A stretch of DNA of 64,000 nt from Weissella diestrammenae (GCF_014397255.1 NZ_CP060724.1:558001-622000), one strand, 5' to 3'; numbered from the stretch's first letter, positions 10,776 through 23,235 are shown. Notes: generated from the letters alone by a model not told the origin. Numbers and translations are program-made.

Positions 10776-11657
10776 TTAATCAAGTGCTGCCATACCACCA
10801 GTAATTTCAGTAATTTCCGTCGTAATCGCACTCTGACGCGCACGATTAAATTGTAAGTTTAATTTATCAATCACTTCTTTAGCATTATCTGTCGCTGCTG
10901 ACATTGCTGTTGATGAAGCTGCGTGTTCAGCGGTTTTTGCATCAAGAATCGCACCATAAACTAAGCTTTGTGCATATTGTGGTAAGATAACTTGCAAAAT
11001 TTCTTCCGCAGAAGGTTCAACATCATATTCAGCGGTATAGCTTGTTCCTGCATTAGGATCAATCATATCGTCAGTTTCAACCGGTAACATCTTTTCAGCG
11101 CGGAATTCATTTGAAATCCGTGACAAAAAGTGATTGTAAACAACTGTCAATTCATCAAATACTGCATTGTCATACATTTCCGTTACCGTTTCGACAATTC
11201 CACGTACTTCATTGAAAGTAGGAACATCCGAAACACCACGATACTCATAGACAATTTGATATCCTTGTTTTTTAAAGAAATCAGCCCCATTACCACCAAT
11301 TGCCATAATCACCACATTTTCAGGGGTCAATTGACGTTCGGCAATAATAGCCATTAATTCCTTTAGAATTGACGAGTTATACCCGCCAACCAAACCACGA
11401 TCAGAGGTAATGACTAAGAAACCAACTTTCTTAATGTCACGCTCCTCTAACAACGTATCTGCTGTATTAGCCAAATGTGCCTTAGCGATATGGGCAACCA
11501 TATCGTGCAAGCGATCTGCATAAAAGTGGTATGACCCACCTTGACGTTGAATTTGACTCAATTTAGCCGTTGAAACCATTTGCATGGCCGACGTGATTTG
11601 ACGCGTCTTTTTCGTTGAGGCAATGCGGCGTTGTATATCTTGTAAAGAAGCTGCCAT
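10776..11657 (-). CDS. atpG: F1Fo ATP synthase gamma subunit
   Basis: A 293-residue rotor-shaft subunit. The N-terminal coiled coil ([33 protein letters not shown]) and the C-terminal one ([24 protein letters not shown]...[16 protein letters not shown]) are both intact, and [12 protein letters not shown] is the conserved central segment. GAGGGG precedes the ATG, 16 bases after atpA. Confidence 0.98.
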   Translation of the reverse strand: MAASLQDIQRRIASTKKTRQITSAMQMVSTAKLSQIQRQGGSYHFYADRLHDMVAHIAKAHLANTADTLLEERDIKKVGFLVITSDRGLVGGYNSSILKELMAIIAERQLTPENVVIMAIGGNGADFFKKQGYQIVYEYRGVSDVPTFNEVRGIVETVTEMYDNAVFDELTVVYNHFLSRISNEFRAEKMLPVETDDMIDPNAGTSYTAEYDVEPSAEEILQVILPQYAQSLVYGAILDAKTAEHAASSTAMSAATDNAKEVIDKLNLQFNRARQSAITTEITEITGGMAALD

Positions 11658-11673
11658 TTCGCCCCTCCTCTAC

Positions 11674-13212
<1,539 letters not shown>

Positions 13213-13252
13213 TTACTTAGTGCAAATTGCACTGATTTTTTGTAGTTGGTTA

Positions 13253-13795
13253 CTAATGGACGATACTTTGTCGAATAGCAGCTAATTTAGTTGCTAATGA
13301 TCCGTCCACAATTTGGTTGTTGGCTTGCACCACGACACCACCGATTAAAGCGGCATCAACGGTCTGCTGCAACGCCACAGAATTAGCGTTAAAACGCTTT
13401 GCAATGACCTGTTCCAAGCGTGTCACTTGTTCATCAGACAATGCAACTGCAGTTTTTACATCTGCGTTCATGTGCCCAATTGATTGATTAACCAACGCTT
13501 CATAAGCATCAATGATTTTAATCATGAGATCAAATCGTCGGTAATCATAAAGCATATGAATTAAGTTCTTTACCAATTGTGTCGCATCACGCGTAAGAAC
13601 ACGCAATAATTCTTTTTTTGACGTTTCAGCAATATTATCGGCAGCAATTGCCTTTGCCAAATCTGGATTTTCTAGTGCTACCTGCTTGAGTTGCTTAAGC
13701 TCCTCTAACGTTTCTGTATCACTATTTTGGTCATGAGTTAATTCGAACAAAGCAGTCGCATATCGTTGTGCAATAATCGCGATATCTACAGCCAT
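13253..13795 (-). CDS. atpH: F1Fo ATP synthase delta subunit
   Basis: A 180-residue peripheral-stalk subunit linking the b dimer to F1. It starts IAQRYATALFELTHD, the conserved delta N-terminal motif, and ends with the IGGVVVQANNQIVDGSLATKLAAIRQSI segment, which is typical. Its ATG shares a base with the atpF stop (TAATG), so the two are translationally coupled. Confidence 0.97.
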   Translation of the reverse strand: MAVDIAIIAQRYATALFELTHDQNSDTETLEELKQLKQVALENPDLAKAIAADNIAETSKKELLRVLTRDATQLVKNLIHMLYDYRRFDLMIKIIDAYEALVNQSIGHMNADVKTAVALSDEQVTRLEQVIAKRFNANSVALQQTVDAALIGGVVVQANNQIVDGSLATKLAAIRQSIVH

Positions 13796-14310
13796 TACTT
13801 TGCCTCTAACTCTCCGATGTAAGCATCAATCAATGCTTTTTGATCATCTAATTTCAGTTCTTTTTGGATAATCTTTTGCGCAATTGATACTGACAATTCA
13901 GCAACATCATTTTTAACGCTTGCCATTGCTTCAACGCGCTCTTGATCGATTTCAGCGTTTGCCTTCACCTTCAATGAGTCTGCATTTTGCTTTGCCTCAG
14001 CGATGATATCCTCACCACGTTGGTCGGCAGTTTCTTTAGCATTATTGATGATTGTCGTTGCTTGTGCTTGCGTTGCTTGAAGTTCTGCAGTGCGCTTTTC
14101 AGCAAGTTGTTCTGCCTCGCTTTTTGCTTGTTCAGCAGAATCCAAGTCGTTTGCAATTTTGTCAGCACGATCTTGCATAATCTTAACGACTGGCTTCCAT
14201 GCAAATTTACCAATGAAGAATAGTAAAACAACAAATGAAAGCAAGACGAAGACCAAATTACCCAAAGCCAACTGCTCACTGGCACCGGCCAGTAAAATTC
14301 CATTTAACAT
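13795..14310 (-). CDS. atpF: F1Fo ATP synthase b subunit
   Basis: A 171-residue peripheral-stalk subunit. One membrane helix (about residues 15-37, LALGNLVFVLLSFVVLLFFIGKFAW) is followed by a long, charged, alanine-rich helix that dimerises. It overlaps the atpH start by one base. Its position after atpE is standard. Confidence 0.97.
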   Translation of the reverse strand: MLNGILLAGASEQLALGNLVFVLLSFVVLLFFIGKFAWKPVVKIMQDRADKIANDLDSAEQAKSEAEQLAEKRTAELQATQAQATTIINNAKETADQRGEDIIAEAKQNADSLKVKANAEIDQERVEAMASVKNDVAELSVSIAQKIIQKELKLDDQKALIDAYIGELEAK

Positions 14311-14345
14311 GTTGTTGGCTCCTCTCTATTTTTGCCGCTAAAAAA

Positions 14346-14588
<243 letters not shown>

Positions 14589-14610
14589 TTAAAATAAAAC
14601 AAATAATAGA

Positions 14611-15336
14611 TTATTCAGCAACTGCTTTTTCAGAAACATAAATTGACATCAAAGTGACAAAAATAAATGCCTGAATCGCACCGATGAATAACGAGAACGC
14701 TTGCCAAATCATTGACAAGATAAATGCAGGAACTACAGTGAGTCCCAAGTGAGATGGATTACCGAAGTTAACAATTAACATCAATAACATTTCACCAGCC
14801 ATGATATTACCATATAAACGCAAGCCTAAAGTTAGGAAACTTGTAAACTGCTCAAAAATATTAATTGGTAATAGCGCAGGCAATGGACTCATAAATGCCG
14901 TCTTAAAGTATCCTTTAAAGCCGAGCTTTGTAACCCCAACAAAGTGTGATAGCGCCACGACCATCAAGGCCAATGCCATCGCGACTAGCGGATTAGCAGT
15001 CGCTGATTTCAAGTAGGTCACGTCGCCTAATGCTACTTGAACACCCAAGCCCAATTCATTAGAAACAAAAATGAACAAGAACAATGTAAATGCAATCAAT
15101 TTAATTTCATTTCCAATTGAGCTTGGCAAAGAACTATCAACAATACCATTGGTAAAGTCGATGATCCATTCAAGTACGTTTTGCTTACCAGTTGGTTTTA
15201 ACGTTAACCGTCGTGATAAGAAAAACACCAAGAAGAAAACAATTAGGGCCGCTACCGTTGTTGAAATAACAACTGTCCAATCGAAAGTCAGACCAAGCAA
15301 TTGAAATGTGGCAGACTTTTCGTCCAAAAAACTCAC
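14611..15336 (-). CDS. atpB: F1Fo ATP synthase a subunit
   Basis: A 241-residue membrane subunit forming the proton half-channels, with five to six membrane helices. The essential Arg lies in LTLGLRLYGNIMAGEMLL. It is the first gene of the operon; atpI is absent here. The start is ambiguous. A GTG at 15336 gives MSFLDEKSATFQLLG, but AAAGAGGTGAG is ideally spaced from an in-frame TTG at 15327 (MDEKSATFQLLG), which I find at least as likely. A promoter with a leader of about 65 bases lies upstream. Confidence 0.96.
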   Translation of the reverse strand: MSFLDEKSATFQLLGLTFDWTVVISTTVAALIVFFLVFFLSRRLTLKPTGKQNVLEWIIDFTNGIVDSSLPSSIGNEIKLIAFTLFLFIFVSNELGLGVQVALGDVTYLKSATANPLVAMALALMVVALSHFVGVTKLGFKGYFKTAFMSPLPALLPINIFEQFTSFLTLGLRLYGNIMAGEMLLMLIVNFGNPSHLGLTVVPAFILSMIWQAFSLFIGAIQAFIFVTLMSIYVSEKAVAE

Positions 15337-15405
15337 CTCTTTCCTTTCGTATTTTTTTGCGGTGAATGCAGGGGAGCAATCCCGTCTTAAATATTTACCC
15401 CTCTC

Positions 15406-15433
15406 ATTTTACTCTCTTAAAATCTTTTTTCAA
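15406..15433 (-). promoter_or_regulatory. Promoter of the atp operon
   Basis: On the minus strand TTGAAA (15428-15433), a 16-base spacer, and TAAAAT (15406-15411). The leader to atpB is about 65 bases and includes a small GGGA-TTG-CTCCC hairpin. Confidence 0.7.
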
Positions 15434-15770
15434 CGATAAATCATTGTTAATGTAACTTAATTGTTGAGAGTTTGTTACTTTTTAAGATTTTTGGCTTTTT
15501 TTCAATAAACCGCTATTTACAAGTACTTACATTCAGAACGCCAATCCATGCTTGTTAATTAACTTTACAAAAAAAATCATCATTTTTCTCTTACTTTCAA
15601 GTTGTTTTTCTCATTATTTTTTTGATTACTGCGGCACATTTTAATCAGTTCAAAAGCGTGATGTTATTATTTTTATTTGCTACGTCATCATCATCTTGCT
15701 GTCGTTTTAAATCAATTAGCGGGCAAGACATAGGGCAGCGTAAAATTCTTACTATTTCTTGTTAATCAAT

Positions 15771-15803
15771 AAAAGCCAACTATCATTTACATAGTTGGCT
15801 TTT
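15771..15803. terminator. Terminator after the uracil permease gene
   Basis: A 13-bp perfect stem, AAAAGCCAACTAT (15771-15783) with ATAGTTGGCTTTT (15791-15803), and a 7-base loop. Confidence 0.92.
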
Positions 15804-15836
15804 ATCAATTAGCAACACTATTCATAAAAATAACAT

Positions 15837-17116
15837 CTATCGTTCTGAACGTGCTTTTTCTGGCAAAATCAAATTTAAAATAATTCCAAGTACGGTCGCA
15901 ATCGCAACACCTGAAAATTGCACCATGGTATTGCCTGACCCAATTTGAAGGTAGGCATTTCCAATACCGATAACTAAGACCGATGACGCAATCATTAAAT
16001 TTTTCTTCTTATCAAAATCAATTTGATTTTCCACAATAATTCTCAAACCAGACGCGGCAATTACGCCAAACAAAAGGAATGAAACTCCACCAGTAACTGC
16101 CCCTGGAATTGATTGAATCAAAGCTGATAGTTTCCCAACAAATGAAAAGGCAACCGCAAAGATTGCTGCCCCAATCAGAACATAGACCGAATGCACCTTG
16201 GTAATCGCCATCACGCCAATATTTTCACCATATGATGTTACTGCTGGGCCACCAACCAAACCAGCAAATAATGATGCTGTCCCATCACCTGCTAATGTTC
16301 GTTTTAAGCCTGGATTTTTAAAGAAATCCTTCCCAGTGAGCTGATCCAAGACCATCAAGTGACCTAGATGTTCTGTAATTGTTACTAATGCCAACGGTGC
16401 CATTACTATCACAGCCCCCAATGCATCACAGGCTGGTAATTTACAAATGGCAGTTCAAATTTTGGCAACGCTACCCAATGGGCTTGCATCACCGGTTGAA
16501 AATCGACTAGGCCAAATAAGACTGCCGTCACATAACCGCCCACAATCCCTAACAAAATCGGAATGAGACCCAAAAAACCACCTAGAACAGTATTAAATAA
16601 AATCGTTAGGAATAACGTTAACATGGCAACAATAAAAATTCGTATATCATAGTGCCCAGATGCATTTAAAGTTGCGTTTTGTGCAGCCGATCCGGCCAAC
16701 GACAAACCAATAACCATTACAATTGGTCCAACGACAATCGGTGGCAATAGCTTATCAATCCAATCAGACCCAATTAATGCGACTAACAATGCCACAATCA
16801 AATAGACAATTCCGACTGCAATCACTCCAGTTGCTACGCCTGGATACCCAGTCGTTTTCATCAGGGCTGTCATTGGAATAATGAATGCAAAAGACGACCC
16901 CATGTACGCTGGAATTTGTTTTCGCGTAATAAATATGTGTAGTAACGTACCAACACCAGAACTAAATAAAGCAATTCCTGGATTTAACCCAACTAACAAG
17001 GGCACTAGAACCGTTGACCCAAACATTGAAAACATATGCTGCAAAGACAAACCAATCCACTGAAAAAATCCTGGCTTGTCATGCACATCTAAAACGGCAT
17101 CGCGTGTATTCTGCAT
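15837..17116 (-). pseudogene. uraA: Uracil permease, frameshifted into two halves
   Basis: Two overlapping frames together encode one NCS2-family (UraA/PyrP) nucleobase permease of about 425 residues. The first (16409-17116) starts at the ATG at 17116 and ends ...NYQPVMHWGL; the second (15837-about 16420) continues AVIVMAPLALVTITEHLGHL to KARSER. At the junction the minus strand reads CATTGGGGGCTG. One more G in the run of five gives an uninterrupted HWGAVIVMAP. The conserved TITEHLGHL (catalytic Glu) and GGPAVTSYGENIGVM (second Glu) segments are intact in the downstream part. The gene would import uracil for upp, encoded next to it, and sits behind a PyrR attenuator. A homopolymer sequencing error is as likely as a true mutation. 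Confidence 0.85.
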
Positions 17117-17170
17117 TTTTTGTATTCCTCCACTGACTACAAAAATTGATTGATATCTTTATTTTTTCAC

Positions 17171-17260
17171 AAGAAAAGCCACCCGAAAGATAGTCTTTTG
17201 GGTGGCCATTTAACTACACAAATCATGTGTACATGTGACTTATCAGCCTCACGGGACCGA
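17171..17260 (-). promoter_or_regulatory. PyrR-dependent attenuator upstream of uraA
   Basis: On the minus strand GGTCCCGTGAGGCTGATAAG (17239-17258) matches the PyrR anti-antiterminator loop consensus (UCCNGNGAGGCU). It is followed by a terminator: GCCACCC pairing with GGGTGGC (17178-17184 and 17200-17206), then TTTTC. In Bacillus and lactobacilli, PyrR with UMP binds this element and favours termination, lowering pyrimidine uptake when UMP is high. pyrR itself is not in the window. Confidence 0.85.
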
Positions 17261-17285
17261 ATTAAAGACATTTATTCTATTAGAA

Positions 17286-17314
17286 ATGATACGCTACATG
17301 CTATGATTTTGCAA
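17286..17314 (-). promoter_or_regulatory. Promoter of uraA
   Basis: TTGCAA (17309-17314), 17-base spacer, TATCAT (17286-17291) on the minus strand, about 30 bases ahead of the PyrR element. Confidence 0.65.
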
Positions 17315-17414
17315 CAAATCATCTACATCAACAATATCCACGTTGCACAACACGCATTAATCAATTAGCGTACCGTGCTTTTAGCATATTACACTTTAAC
17401 GTACACTTATCCAA

Positions 17415-17459
17415 CAAAAAACGACGCCACTTTTTTCAACTTTCAAGGTAGTCGTCGTT
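17415..17459 (-). terminator. Terminator of the tdk-upp operon
   Basis: AACGACG pairs with CGTCGTT (17420-17426 and 17453-17459), followed by a T run on the minus strand. Confidence 0.8.
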
Positions 17460-17466
17460 AGATTAT

Positions 17467-18096
17467 TTAATGTGTCCCAAATAAACGATCTCCAGCATCG
17501 CCGAGCCCAGGAATAATATAGCCGTGTTCGTCTAAGCCATCATCTAACCCAGCCGTAAAAATATCAACGTCTGGATGTGCAGCTTGAACCGTTTCTACCC
17601 CAATGGGTGCCGATACCAATGTAATCAATTTAATCGATTTTGCACCACGCTTCTTCAAGGCATCAATTGCCATCACTGCCGAACCACCTGTTGCTAACAT
17701 TGGATCAACAACTAAAACCTCACGTTGGTCAATGTCTTCTGGCAATTTCACAAAATATTCTACTGGTTCAAGGGACTTTTCATCCCGATACATCCCAATA
17801 TGCCCAATGCGAGCCGCTGGAATTAATTTCATAATGCCATCAACCATCCCTAAACCTGCCCGGAGAATTGGAACAATGGCAAGTTTTTTACCAGCAAGCG
17901 TTTTTTTAACCGTCTTAGCGACTGGCGTTTCAACCTCAACATCTTCAGTTGGCAAATCACGGGTGACCTCATAAGCCATTAATGAAGCAATTTCATCAAC
18001 CACCTCACGAAATTCTTTTGTACCAATTTTTTTATCGCGAATAATGGTCAATTTGTGTTGAATCAATGGGTGGTCAAATACTGTTAGGTTACTCAT
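17467..18096 (-). CDS. upp: Uracil phosphoribosyltransferase
   Basis: A 209-residue enzyme converting uracil and PRPP to UMP. The PRPP-binding motif [14 protein letters not shown] and the uracil-binding C-terminal segment [17 protein letters not shown] are intact. The ATG at 18096 ([12 protein letters not shown]) has AAGGGA upstream; a longer reading to 18132 would put that site inside the gene. It is the last gene of the tdk-prfA-prmC-tsaC-glyA-upp series, 57 bases after glyA. It lies close to the permease that supplies its substrate but is on a separate transcript. Confidence 0.97.
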   Translation of the reverse strand: MSNLTVFDHPLIQHKLTIIRDKKIGTKEFREVVDEIASLMAYEVTRDLPTEDVEVETPVAKTVKKTLAGKKLAIVPILRAGLGMVDGIMKLIPAARIGHIGMYRDEKSLEPVEYFVKLPEDIDQREVLVVDPMLATGGSAVMAIDALKKRGAKSIKLITLVSAPIGVETVQAAHPDVDIFTAGLDDGLDEHGYIIPGLGDAGDRLFGTH

Positions 18097-18153
18097 GCTA
18101 ATTCCCTTCATGTCGTTCAAATTTTTTGTCACAATTGAATAATCACGTGCTAC

Positions 18154-19401
18154 TTATTTAGCATATTCAATTTTTGTTAATGGAAAACGATCTGTCAATG
18201 CCCGTACATCACGTGCAATTTGTGCTAATGCTTCTGGGTCATCGAAATGATCAAAAGTCCGTAAAATGAGTTTGGCAACTTCTTTTGCTTCAGTTTCTTT
18301 AAAGCCACGCGTCGTAATCGCAGGCGTTCCAACACGAATACCAGAGGTGATAAACGGACTTAATGGTTCGTTTGGAATTGCTTCTTTGTTGGTTGTAATT
18401 GCCACAGAATCTAGCAAATTTTGAGCTTCTTTCCCATTTAGGCCAGTTTCAGTCAAATCTAAATTAAAGAGATGGTTATCAGTACCGCCAGAGATGACGC
18501 GTACCTTATCTGATTGATCAAATACCTCAACCATCGCTTTAGCATTAGCTACCACTTGTTGGCCATATACCTTAAAGCTTGGTTGCATATCCTCATAGAA
18601 TGCAGCCGCTTTTCCAGCAATCACATGTTCTAGCGGTCCACCTTGTGTACCTGGGAAAATCGCTGAATTAATTTTTTTGCCTAATTCTGCCTTCGCCAAA
18701 ATCAAGCCCCCACGAGGACCACGTAAAGTTTTATGCGTTGTTGTTGTCACAACGTCCGCAATACCAACCGGCGTTGGATGAACACCAGCGGCAACCAAGC
18801 CGGCAATATGCGCCATGTCAACCATTAAATAAGCACCAACTGAATCTGCAATTTCCCGGAAACGTTTGAAATCAATCAACCGTGAGTAAGCTGATGCACC
18901 AGTGACAATCAATTTTGGTTTAAATTCTGCCGCCAAAGCTGCTACTTGCTCGTAATCAATCAATTCTTCTTCATCTAGCCCATAGGCATGAAAATGATAC
19001 AACTTACCAGAAAAATTAACTGATGATCCGTGGGTGAGATGCCCACCTTCATTTAAACCAAGACCTAATACATGGTCGCCAGGGGCCAACAAAGCTGCAT
19101 ATACAGCTGCATTTGCTTGAGAACCTGAATGTGGCTGAACGTTTGCATATTCAGCGCCAAAAAGGGCCTTGGCACGGTCAATGGCTAGTTGCTCAATTTG
19201 ATCAATAAATTCCGTACCACCATAATAACGCTTGCCTGGATAGCCTTCAGCATATTTGTTGGTCAGAATACTACCTTGTGCTGCTCGAACACCCGCTGAG
19301 GCAATATTTTCTGACGCGATTAATTCGATGTTGTGTTCTTGACGATCAGCCTCTCGATCAATCGCCGACCATAGTTCAGGATCAAATTCACGATAAGTCA
19401 T
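18154..19401 (-). CDS. glyA: Serine hydroxymethyltransferase
   Basis: A 415-residue PLP enzyme interconverting serine and glycine with tetrahydrofolate, the main source of one-carbon units. The PLP lysine lies in [20 protein letters not shown]. The N-terminal [11 protein letters not shown] and [17 protein letters not shown] motifs are present. GGAGG precedes the ATG. It follows tsaC by about 70 bases in the conserved order. Confidence 0.98.
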   Translation of the reverse strand: MTYREFDPELWSAIDREADRQEHNIELIASENIASAGVRAAQGSILTNKYAEGYPGKRYYGGTEFIDQIEQLAIDRAKALFGAEYANVQPHSGSQANAAVYAALLAPGDHVLGLGLNEGGHLTHGSSVNFSGKLYHFHAYGLDEEELIDYEQVAALAAEFKPKLIVTGASAYSRLIDFKRFREIADSVGAYLMVDMAHIAGLVAAGVHPTPVGIADVVTTTTHKTLRGPRGGLILAKAELGKKINSAIFPGTQGGPLEHVIAGKAAAFYEDMQPSFKVYGQQVVANAKAMVEVFDQSDKVRVISGGTDNHLFNLDLTETGLNGKEAQNLLDSVAITTNKEAIPNEPLSPFITSGIRVGTPAITTRGFKETEAKEVAKLILRTFDHFDDPEALAQIARDVRALTDRFPLTKIEYAK

Positions 19402-19474
19402 ATGCTTTCCTCCATAAATCCGACTACAATGTTAACCCAGCTTGTTACCAACAAGATAAGTCAATATTGTCATA

Positions 19475-20500
19475 TTAGCTAAACTCTTCAACAGTAAAAT
19501 GATGGCCACCTGCCGCTTTGCCTAAACGATTGTTATATGCTGCATTTTCTGGTGTATCCGGCATTGATGCAACAAGAATGGTTTGGATATCTTTTTGGTC
19601 ATCAAAGTGGCGCAGCCCAGCAAAAAGTTTAGCTGCGGCACTATCTCCATTATCGCCCAGAGACCAAACAAAGTCCATGCCCGCTAACTGATGAATCTCA
19701 ATTAACTGATCTGGCATCATCAAACCAACCGGCTCTAATTGCCCTTGCGCCCAAATGACAGCTGCTGTCCAATCCTGATAATCCACGATATAGACTGCTT
19801 TATCCGGTGCATAGTGTCGATATTTCATACCAGGCGCTTTTGGTGCTTCGTCAGCTGCAACGTGCTGTTCACTGGTATCAACCACAGTGTCGATAACGGT
19901 CGCTATTTGCTCTGCCGTGATTTTGCCTGGTCGCAAGATAACTGGTTGCGCCACTGATAAATCAATGACCGTTGATTCAACCCCAATCCGTGTTGATCCG
20001 TCATCTAAAATGCCAGCAATCTTTCCATGCAAATCATGATAAACATGTTGTGCAGTGGTTGGACTGGGTTTTCCAGAGGTATTGGCCGACGGACCCACCA
20101 ATGGTGAACCTGTTTCAGTGATTAAGTTTAAAGTTGCTTGATTATCTGGCATGCGTGAAGCGACAGTTGTCATTCCTCCCGTCACAACCGGTGATAAAAC
20201 ATTCGGTTTGACCGGTAAAATAATGGTTAGTGGGCCTGGCCAAAATGCTGTCATCAATTTTTGCGCCCGTTGATCAACAACCGCATATTGTTGCACCTGT
20301 TCTGGTGTGGCAACATGAACAATTAATGGATTATCTGACGGACGACCTTTGGCCGCATAAACTTTGCTAACTGCATTTTCATTAAATGCATCTGCACCAA
20401 GTCCATACACCGTTTCGGTTGGAAAAGCGACCAATTTTCCTTGCTGTAATGCTTTAGCTGCAGCTGGAATTTCAGTTGACTGCCATATTTTTGTAATCAT
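19475..20500 (-). CDS. tsaC: Threonylcarbamoyl-AMP synthase (Sua5 long form)
   Basis: A 341-residue protein that makes L-threonylcarbamoyl-AMP from threonine, bicarbonate and ATP, feeding the TsaB/TsaD/TsaE complex for tRNA t6A37. The YrdC domain covers about residues 10-200, with AAKGRPSDNPLIVH and GPSANTSGKPSPT. A Sua5 C-terminal domain follows (from KAPGMKYRHYAPDKAVYIVD). It lies between prmC and glyA, as is standard in Firmicutes. Confidence 0.96.
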   Translation of the reverse strand: MITKIWQSTEIPAAAKALQQGKLVAFPTETVYGLGADAFNENAVSKVYAAKGRPSDNPLIVHVATPEQVQQYAVVDQRAQKLMTAFWPGPLTIILPVKPNVLSPVVTGGMTTVASRMPDNQATLNLITETGSPLVGPSANTSGKPSPTTAQHVYHDLHGKIAGILDDGSTRIGVESTVIDLSVAQPVILRPGKITAEQIATVIDTVVDTSEQHVAADEAPKAPGMKYRHYAPDKAVYIVDYQDWTAAVIWAQGQLEPVGLMMPDQLIEIHQLAGMDFVWSLGDNGDSAAAKLFAGLRHFDDQKDIQTILVASMPDTPENAAYNNRLGKAAGGHHFTVEEFS

Positions 20501-20546
20501 TACCTATCTCCTGCCATTAATTTTAACGTTTAAAGTTCAGCGCTAC

Positions 20547-21401
20547 CTAAACACGTGACACTTTCAACATCCGATCGTGGCCACTCATATCTTGCCGTAG
20601 CGCCACTGTCACACCCGGCAATGCTCCAAATAATGCCAATAGCGTTGGTCCTTGAAGGTACCCAATTTCAAAATAAGCACTACCTTTAGGGTTCAAATGC
20701 GCCAATAATTCAATCAACAATCGCTTATAGATTGCCAAACCATTATCATCGGCAAACAAGGCTAAATCAGGTTCGAAACCTAAAACTGACTCGTCCATCA
20801 CTGCACGTTCTTGTTCAGAAATGTATGGCGGATTTGAAACAATCACATCGAATGTGCCGTTAATTTGATCAAACAAATCGCTCGCCAAAAATGTCACTGA
20901 TGCAGAAAATTGTTTTGCATTCATTTCAGCAACGGCTAACGCATCTTTTGAAATATCACTTGCAAGCACTTGCCAATTTGGACGTTCACTTGCCAAAGTA
21001 ACAGCTATGGCGCCAGAACCGGTCCCGATATCAAGCACTTTTAAATCAGTTGTCGCTTGATCTTTTAAAACCCAATCCACCAACTCTTCAGTTTCTGGTC
21101 GCGGAATGAGAACCCGTCGATCAACATTAAATTCACGCCCATAAAATGGTGCATGACCAAGTGCATATTGGACAGGGACCCCGCCCTTAATTGCCCGCAC
21201 TGCAACCATAAAGCGCAGACGTTTTTCATCTTCAATCACCGTATTTAAGTTATTCCTTAATTGTCCATAATCCCAATCCATCATTCCGGTGAGTAAGTAA
21301 TCAAGCTGTGCCAGACGTTCAGTTGTATCTTGTAAATAAGGCTCTAGTTGCCAATCGCCCCATTCACGTAATGCTTCAAATGTCCATTGCTCTTCAAACA
21401 T
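20547..21401 (-). CDS. prmC: Release factor glutamine methyltransferase
   Basis: A 284-residue SAM-dependent enzyme that methylates the glutamine of the GGQ motif in release factors. Motif I is VLDIGTGSGAIAVTL, and the catalytic NPPY motif is in IVSNPPYISEQE. An N-terminal helical substrate-binding domain is present. The ATG follows the prfA stop by three bases, coupling the enzyme to its substrate. Confidence 0.97.
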   Translation of the reverse strand: MFEEQWTFEALREWGDWQLEPYLQDTTERLAQLDYLLTGMMDWDYGQLRNNLNTVIEDEKRLRFMVAVRAIKGGVPVQYALGHAPFYGREFNVDRRVLIPRPETEELVDWVLKDQATTDLKVLDIGTGSGAIAVTLASERPNWQVLASDISKDALAVAEMNAKQFSASVTFLASDLFDQINGTFDVIVSNPPYISEQERAVMDESVLGFEPDLALFADDNGLAIYKRLLIELLAHLNPKGSAYFEIGYLQGPTLLALFGALPGVTVALRQDMSGHDRMLKVSRV

Positions 21402-21404
21402 AAT

Positions 21405-22484
21405 TTATTTCTTCAATTCTTCTAATTTTGCCGTTTGGTCGGCAATGACCAAAGCATCAATAATGTCTTCTAATTCACCATTCATAATGCGATCTAACTT
21501 ATTTAAAGATAGACCAATGCGATGATCGGTTACGCGATTTTGTGGGTAGTTATATGTCCGAATGCGTTCAGAACGATCCCCTGTCCCAACGGCAGTTTTC
21601 CGCATTTCTGAATATTCCGCTTCATTTTGAGATGCATAAAAATTATACACACGTGCTTTTAAAATTTCTAACGCTTTGGCGCGGTTTTGTTGTTGAGATC
21701 GCTGATCTTGCATTGCAACCACAACCCCGGTTGGTATATGTGTCATTCGCACCGCAGATGACGTTTTGTTAACGTGCTGTCCACCGGCACCAGAAGAACG
21801 ATAGACATCCACTCGCAAATCTTTATCTTCGATTTCGATATCAACGTCTTCATATTCAGGCATAACCCCAACCGTAGCGGTTGACGTATGCACACGACCC
21901 GCCGATTCAGTTTCAGGAACCCGCTGAACTCGATGCGCACCATTCTCGAATTTCAACTTAGAATAGACATTATCGCCTTGAATCATCAAAACCAATTCTT
22001 TATAGCCACCGATTTCAGTTTTGTTTTCATCAATAATCTCAACTGACCAGCCCTGCTTTTCAGCATATCGTTGATACATGTCATAGAGATTAGCGGCAAA
22101 TAAGGCCGCCTCGTCACCACCGGCAGCGCCATGAATTTCCATGATAATATTTTTATCATCATTTGGATCTTTTGGTAACAGCATGATTTTCAACTGGCTC
22201 TCTAATGTTTCTTTTTCGGCCGTTAACGCTTTAATTTCATCTTTCGTCATTTCTTCCATTTCAGGGTCAAGCTTTTCTTGTAATAGCTCTTTGTCCCCTT
22301 CAATGCCATCAACCACTGACTTATAGTGCCGGAAAGTATCAACCGTTTCACGCAATCCACCCTCTTCTTTTGACAAAGCCATAAATCGTTGGGTATCACT
22401 AATGACATCCGGGTCACTTAACATTTCACTGACCTCATCGTAACGGTCAACTAATGCCTGAACTTTTTCAAAAATTTCATCCAT
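21405..22484 (-). CDS. prfA: Peptide chain release factor 1
   Basis: A 359-residue RF1 that ends translation at UAA and UAG. The GGQ motif is in [18 protein letters not shown]. The tripeptide anticodon region PET ([14 protein letters not shown]) has the RF1-type PxT form rather than the SPF of RF2. N-terminal coiled coil about residues 1-100. It lies between tdk and prmC. Confidence 0.97.
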   Translation of the reverse strand: MDEIFEKVQALVDRYDEVSEMLSDPDVISDTQRFMALSKEEGGLRETVDTFRHYKSVVDGIEGDKELLQEKLDPEMEEMTKDEIKALTAEKETLESQLKIMLLPKDPNDDKNIIMEIHGAAGGDEAALFAANLYDMYQRYAEKQGWSVEIIDENKTEIGGYKELVLMIQGDNVYSKLKFENGAHRVQRVPETESAGRVHTSTATVGVMPEYEDVDIEIEDKDLRVDVYRSSGAGGQHVNKTSSAVRMTHIPTGVVVAMQDQRSQQQNRAKALEILKARVYNFYASQNEAEYSEMRKTAVGTGDRSERIRTYNYPQNRVTDHRIGLSLNKLDRIMNGELEDIIDALVIADQTAKLEELKK

Positions 22485-22499
22485 TTTTACAAATTCCTC

Positions 22500-23096
22500 T
22501 TAGAGTTCTTTCATACGTGCTGCAATTTTATTGATTTCAGGATGGTTATAATGCCGACGACAAACAGGCATATAGGCATCATCCCCACCAATTTGAACTT
22601 GCGCTCCAGAATAAACTGGTTTTCCATCTGTAATTCGTAAATTCATCGTTGCTTTACGCGTACAAAATGAGCACAGCGTTTTCATTTCATCAATTTTATC
22701 AGCGTAAATTAATAGTGCTTCTGAACCCGGAAACAATTGATTAAAAGCATCTTGTTTCAATCCAAACGTCATGACTGGAATATCCAACACATCAACGACT
22801 TCAGTTAATTGACGCACCTGTGCACGTGTTAAAAATTGTGCTTCATCAATCAGAACCGCCGAAATGGCTTCTGCCTGTCGCGCAATCGTAAATAAATCAT
22901 CTGTGTCATGAATGGCTAATGCCTCGCGTTGCATACCAATGCGGGAAGCAATCGCACCAATTTCTGTTCGATCATCCAAGGCACTTGTCAGCAATAAGAC
23001 ATGTCGGCCTTGCGTTTCATAATTATGTGCAACCTTTAAAATCTCGATGCTTTTACCGCTGGCCATTGCGCCATAACGGAAAAATAATTGCGCCAT
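22500..23096 (-). CDS. tdk: Thymidine kinase
   Basis: A 198-residue type II thymidine kinase. Walker A is [11 protein letters not shown], and the DEAQFL Walker B motif contains the catalytic Glu region. Structural zinc ligands are visible as CSFC and CRRH, and the lasso/thymidine-binding [18 protein letters not shown] is present. The ATG at 23096 has AAAGGAG upstream; the longer reading to 23201 has no support. It is first in the conserved six-gene cluster. Confidence 0.96.
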   Translation of the reverse strand: MAQLFFRYGAMASGKSIEILKVAHNYETQGRHVLLLTSALDDRTEIGAIASRIGMQREALAIHDTDDLFTIARQAEAISAVLIDEAQFLTRAQVRQLTEVVDVLDIPVMTFGLKQDAFNQLFPGSEALLIYADKIDEMKTLCSFCTRKATMNLRITDGKPVYSGAQVQIGGDDAYMPVCRRHYNHPEINKIAARMKEL

Positions 23097-23203
23097 GTTG
23101 TCACACTCCTTTAAATTTCTGTCCTTTTTATTATACACGAAACACGCCTTAATAGAATGTATCCCCCTTGATATTAACTGGTTTTTTATGTCGATAGGCA
23201 AAT

Positions 23204-23233
23204 AAAAAAAGCCGAATACGACTCGGCCTTAAT
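23204..23233 (-). terminator. Terminator of the murT-gatD operon
   Basis: AAGGCCGA pairs with TTCGGCTT over a short loop, then a T run on the minus strand, just past the gatD stop. Confidence 0.8.
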
Positions 23234-23235
23234 TT

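Larger units (their letters stand above)
15337..15836. other. 500-base gap between atpB and the uracil permease
   Basis: The gap holds the atp promoter near 15.4 kb and the uracil-permease terminator near 15.79 kb. The 300 or so bases between them (about 15440-15765) are AT-rich, with no open frame carrying a ribosome-binding site on either strand and no repeat I could recognise. Confidence 0.6.
17117..17466. other. 350-base regulatory gap between uraA and upp
   Basis: No gene. It carries the uraA promoter, PyrR-binding element and attenuator (17171-17314) and the upp terminator (17415-17459). About 17315-17410 shows nothing else recognisable. Confidence 0.7.
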
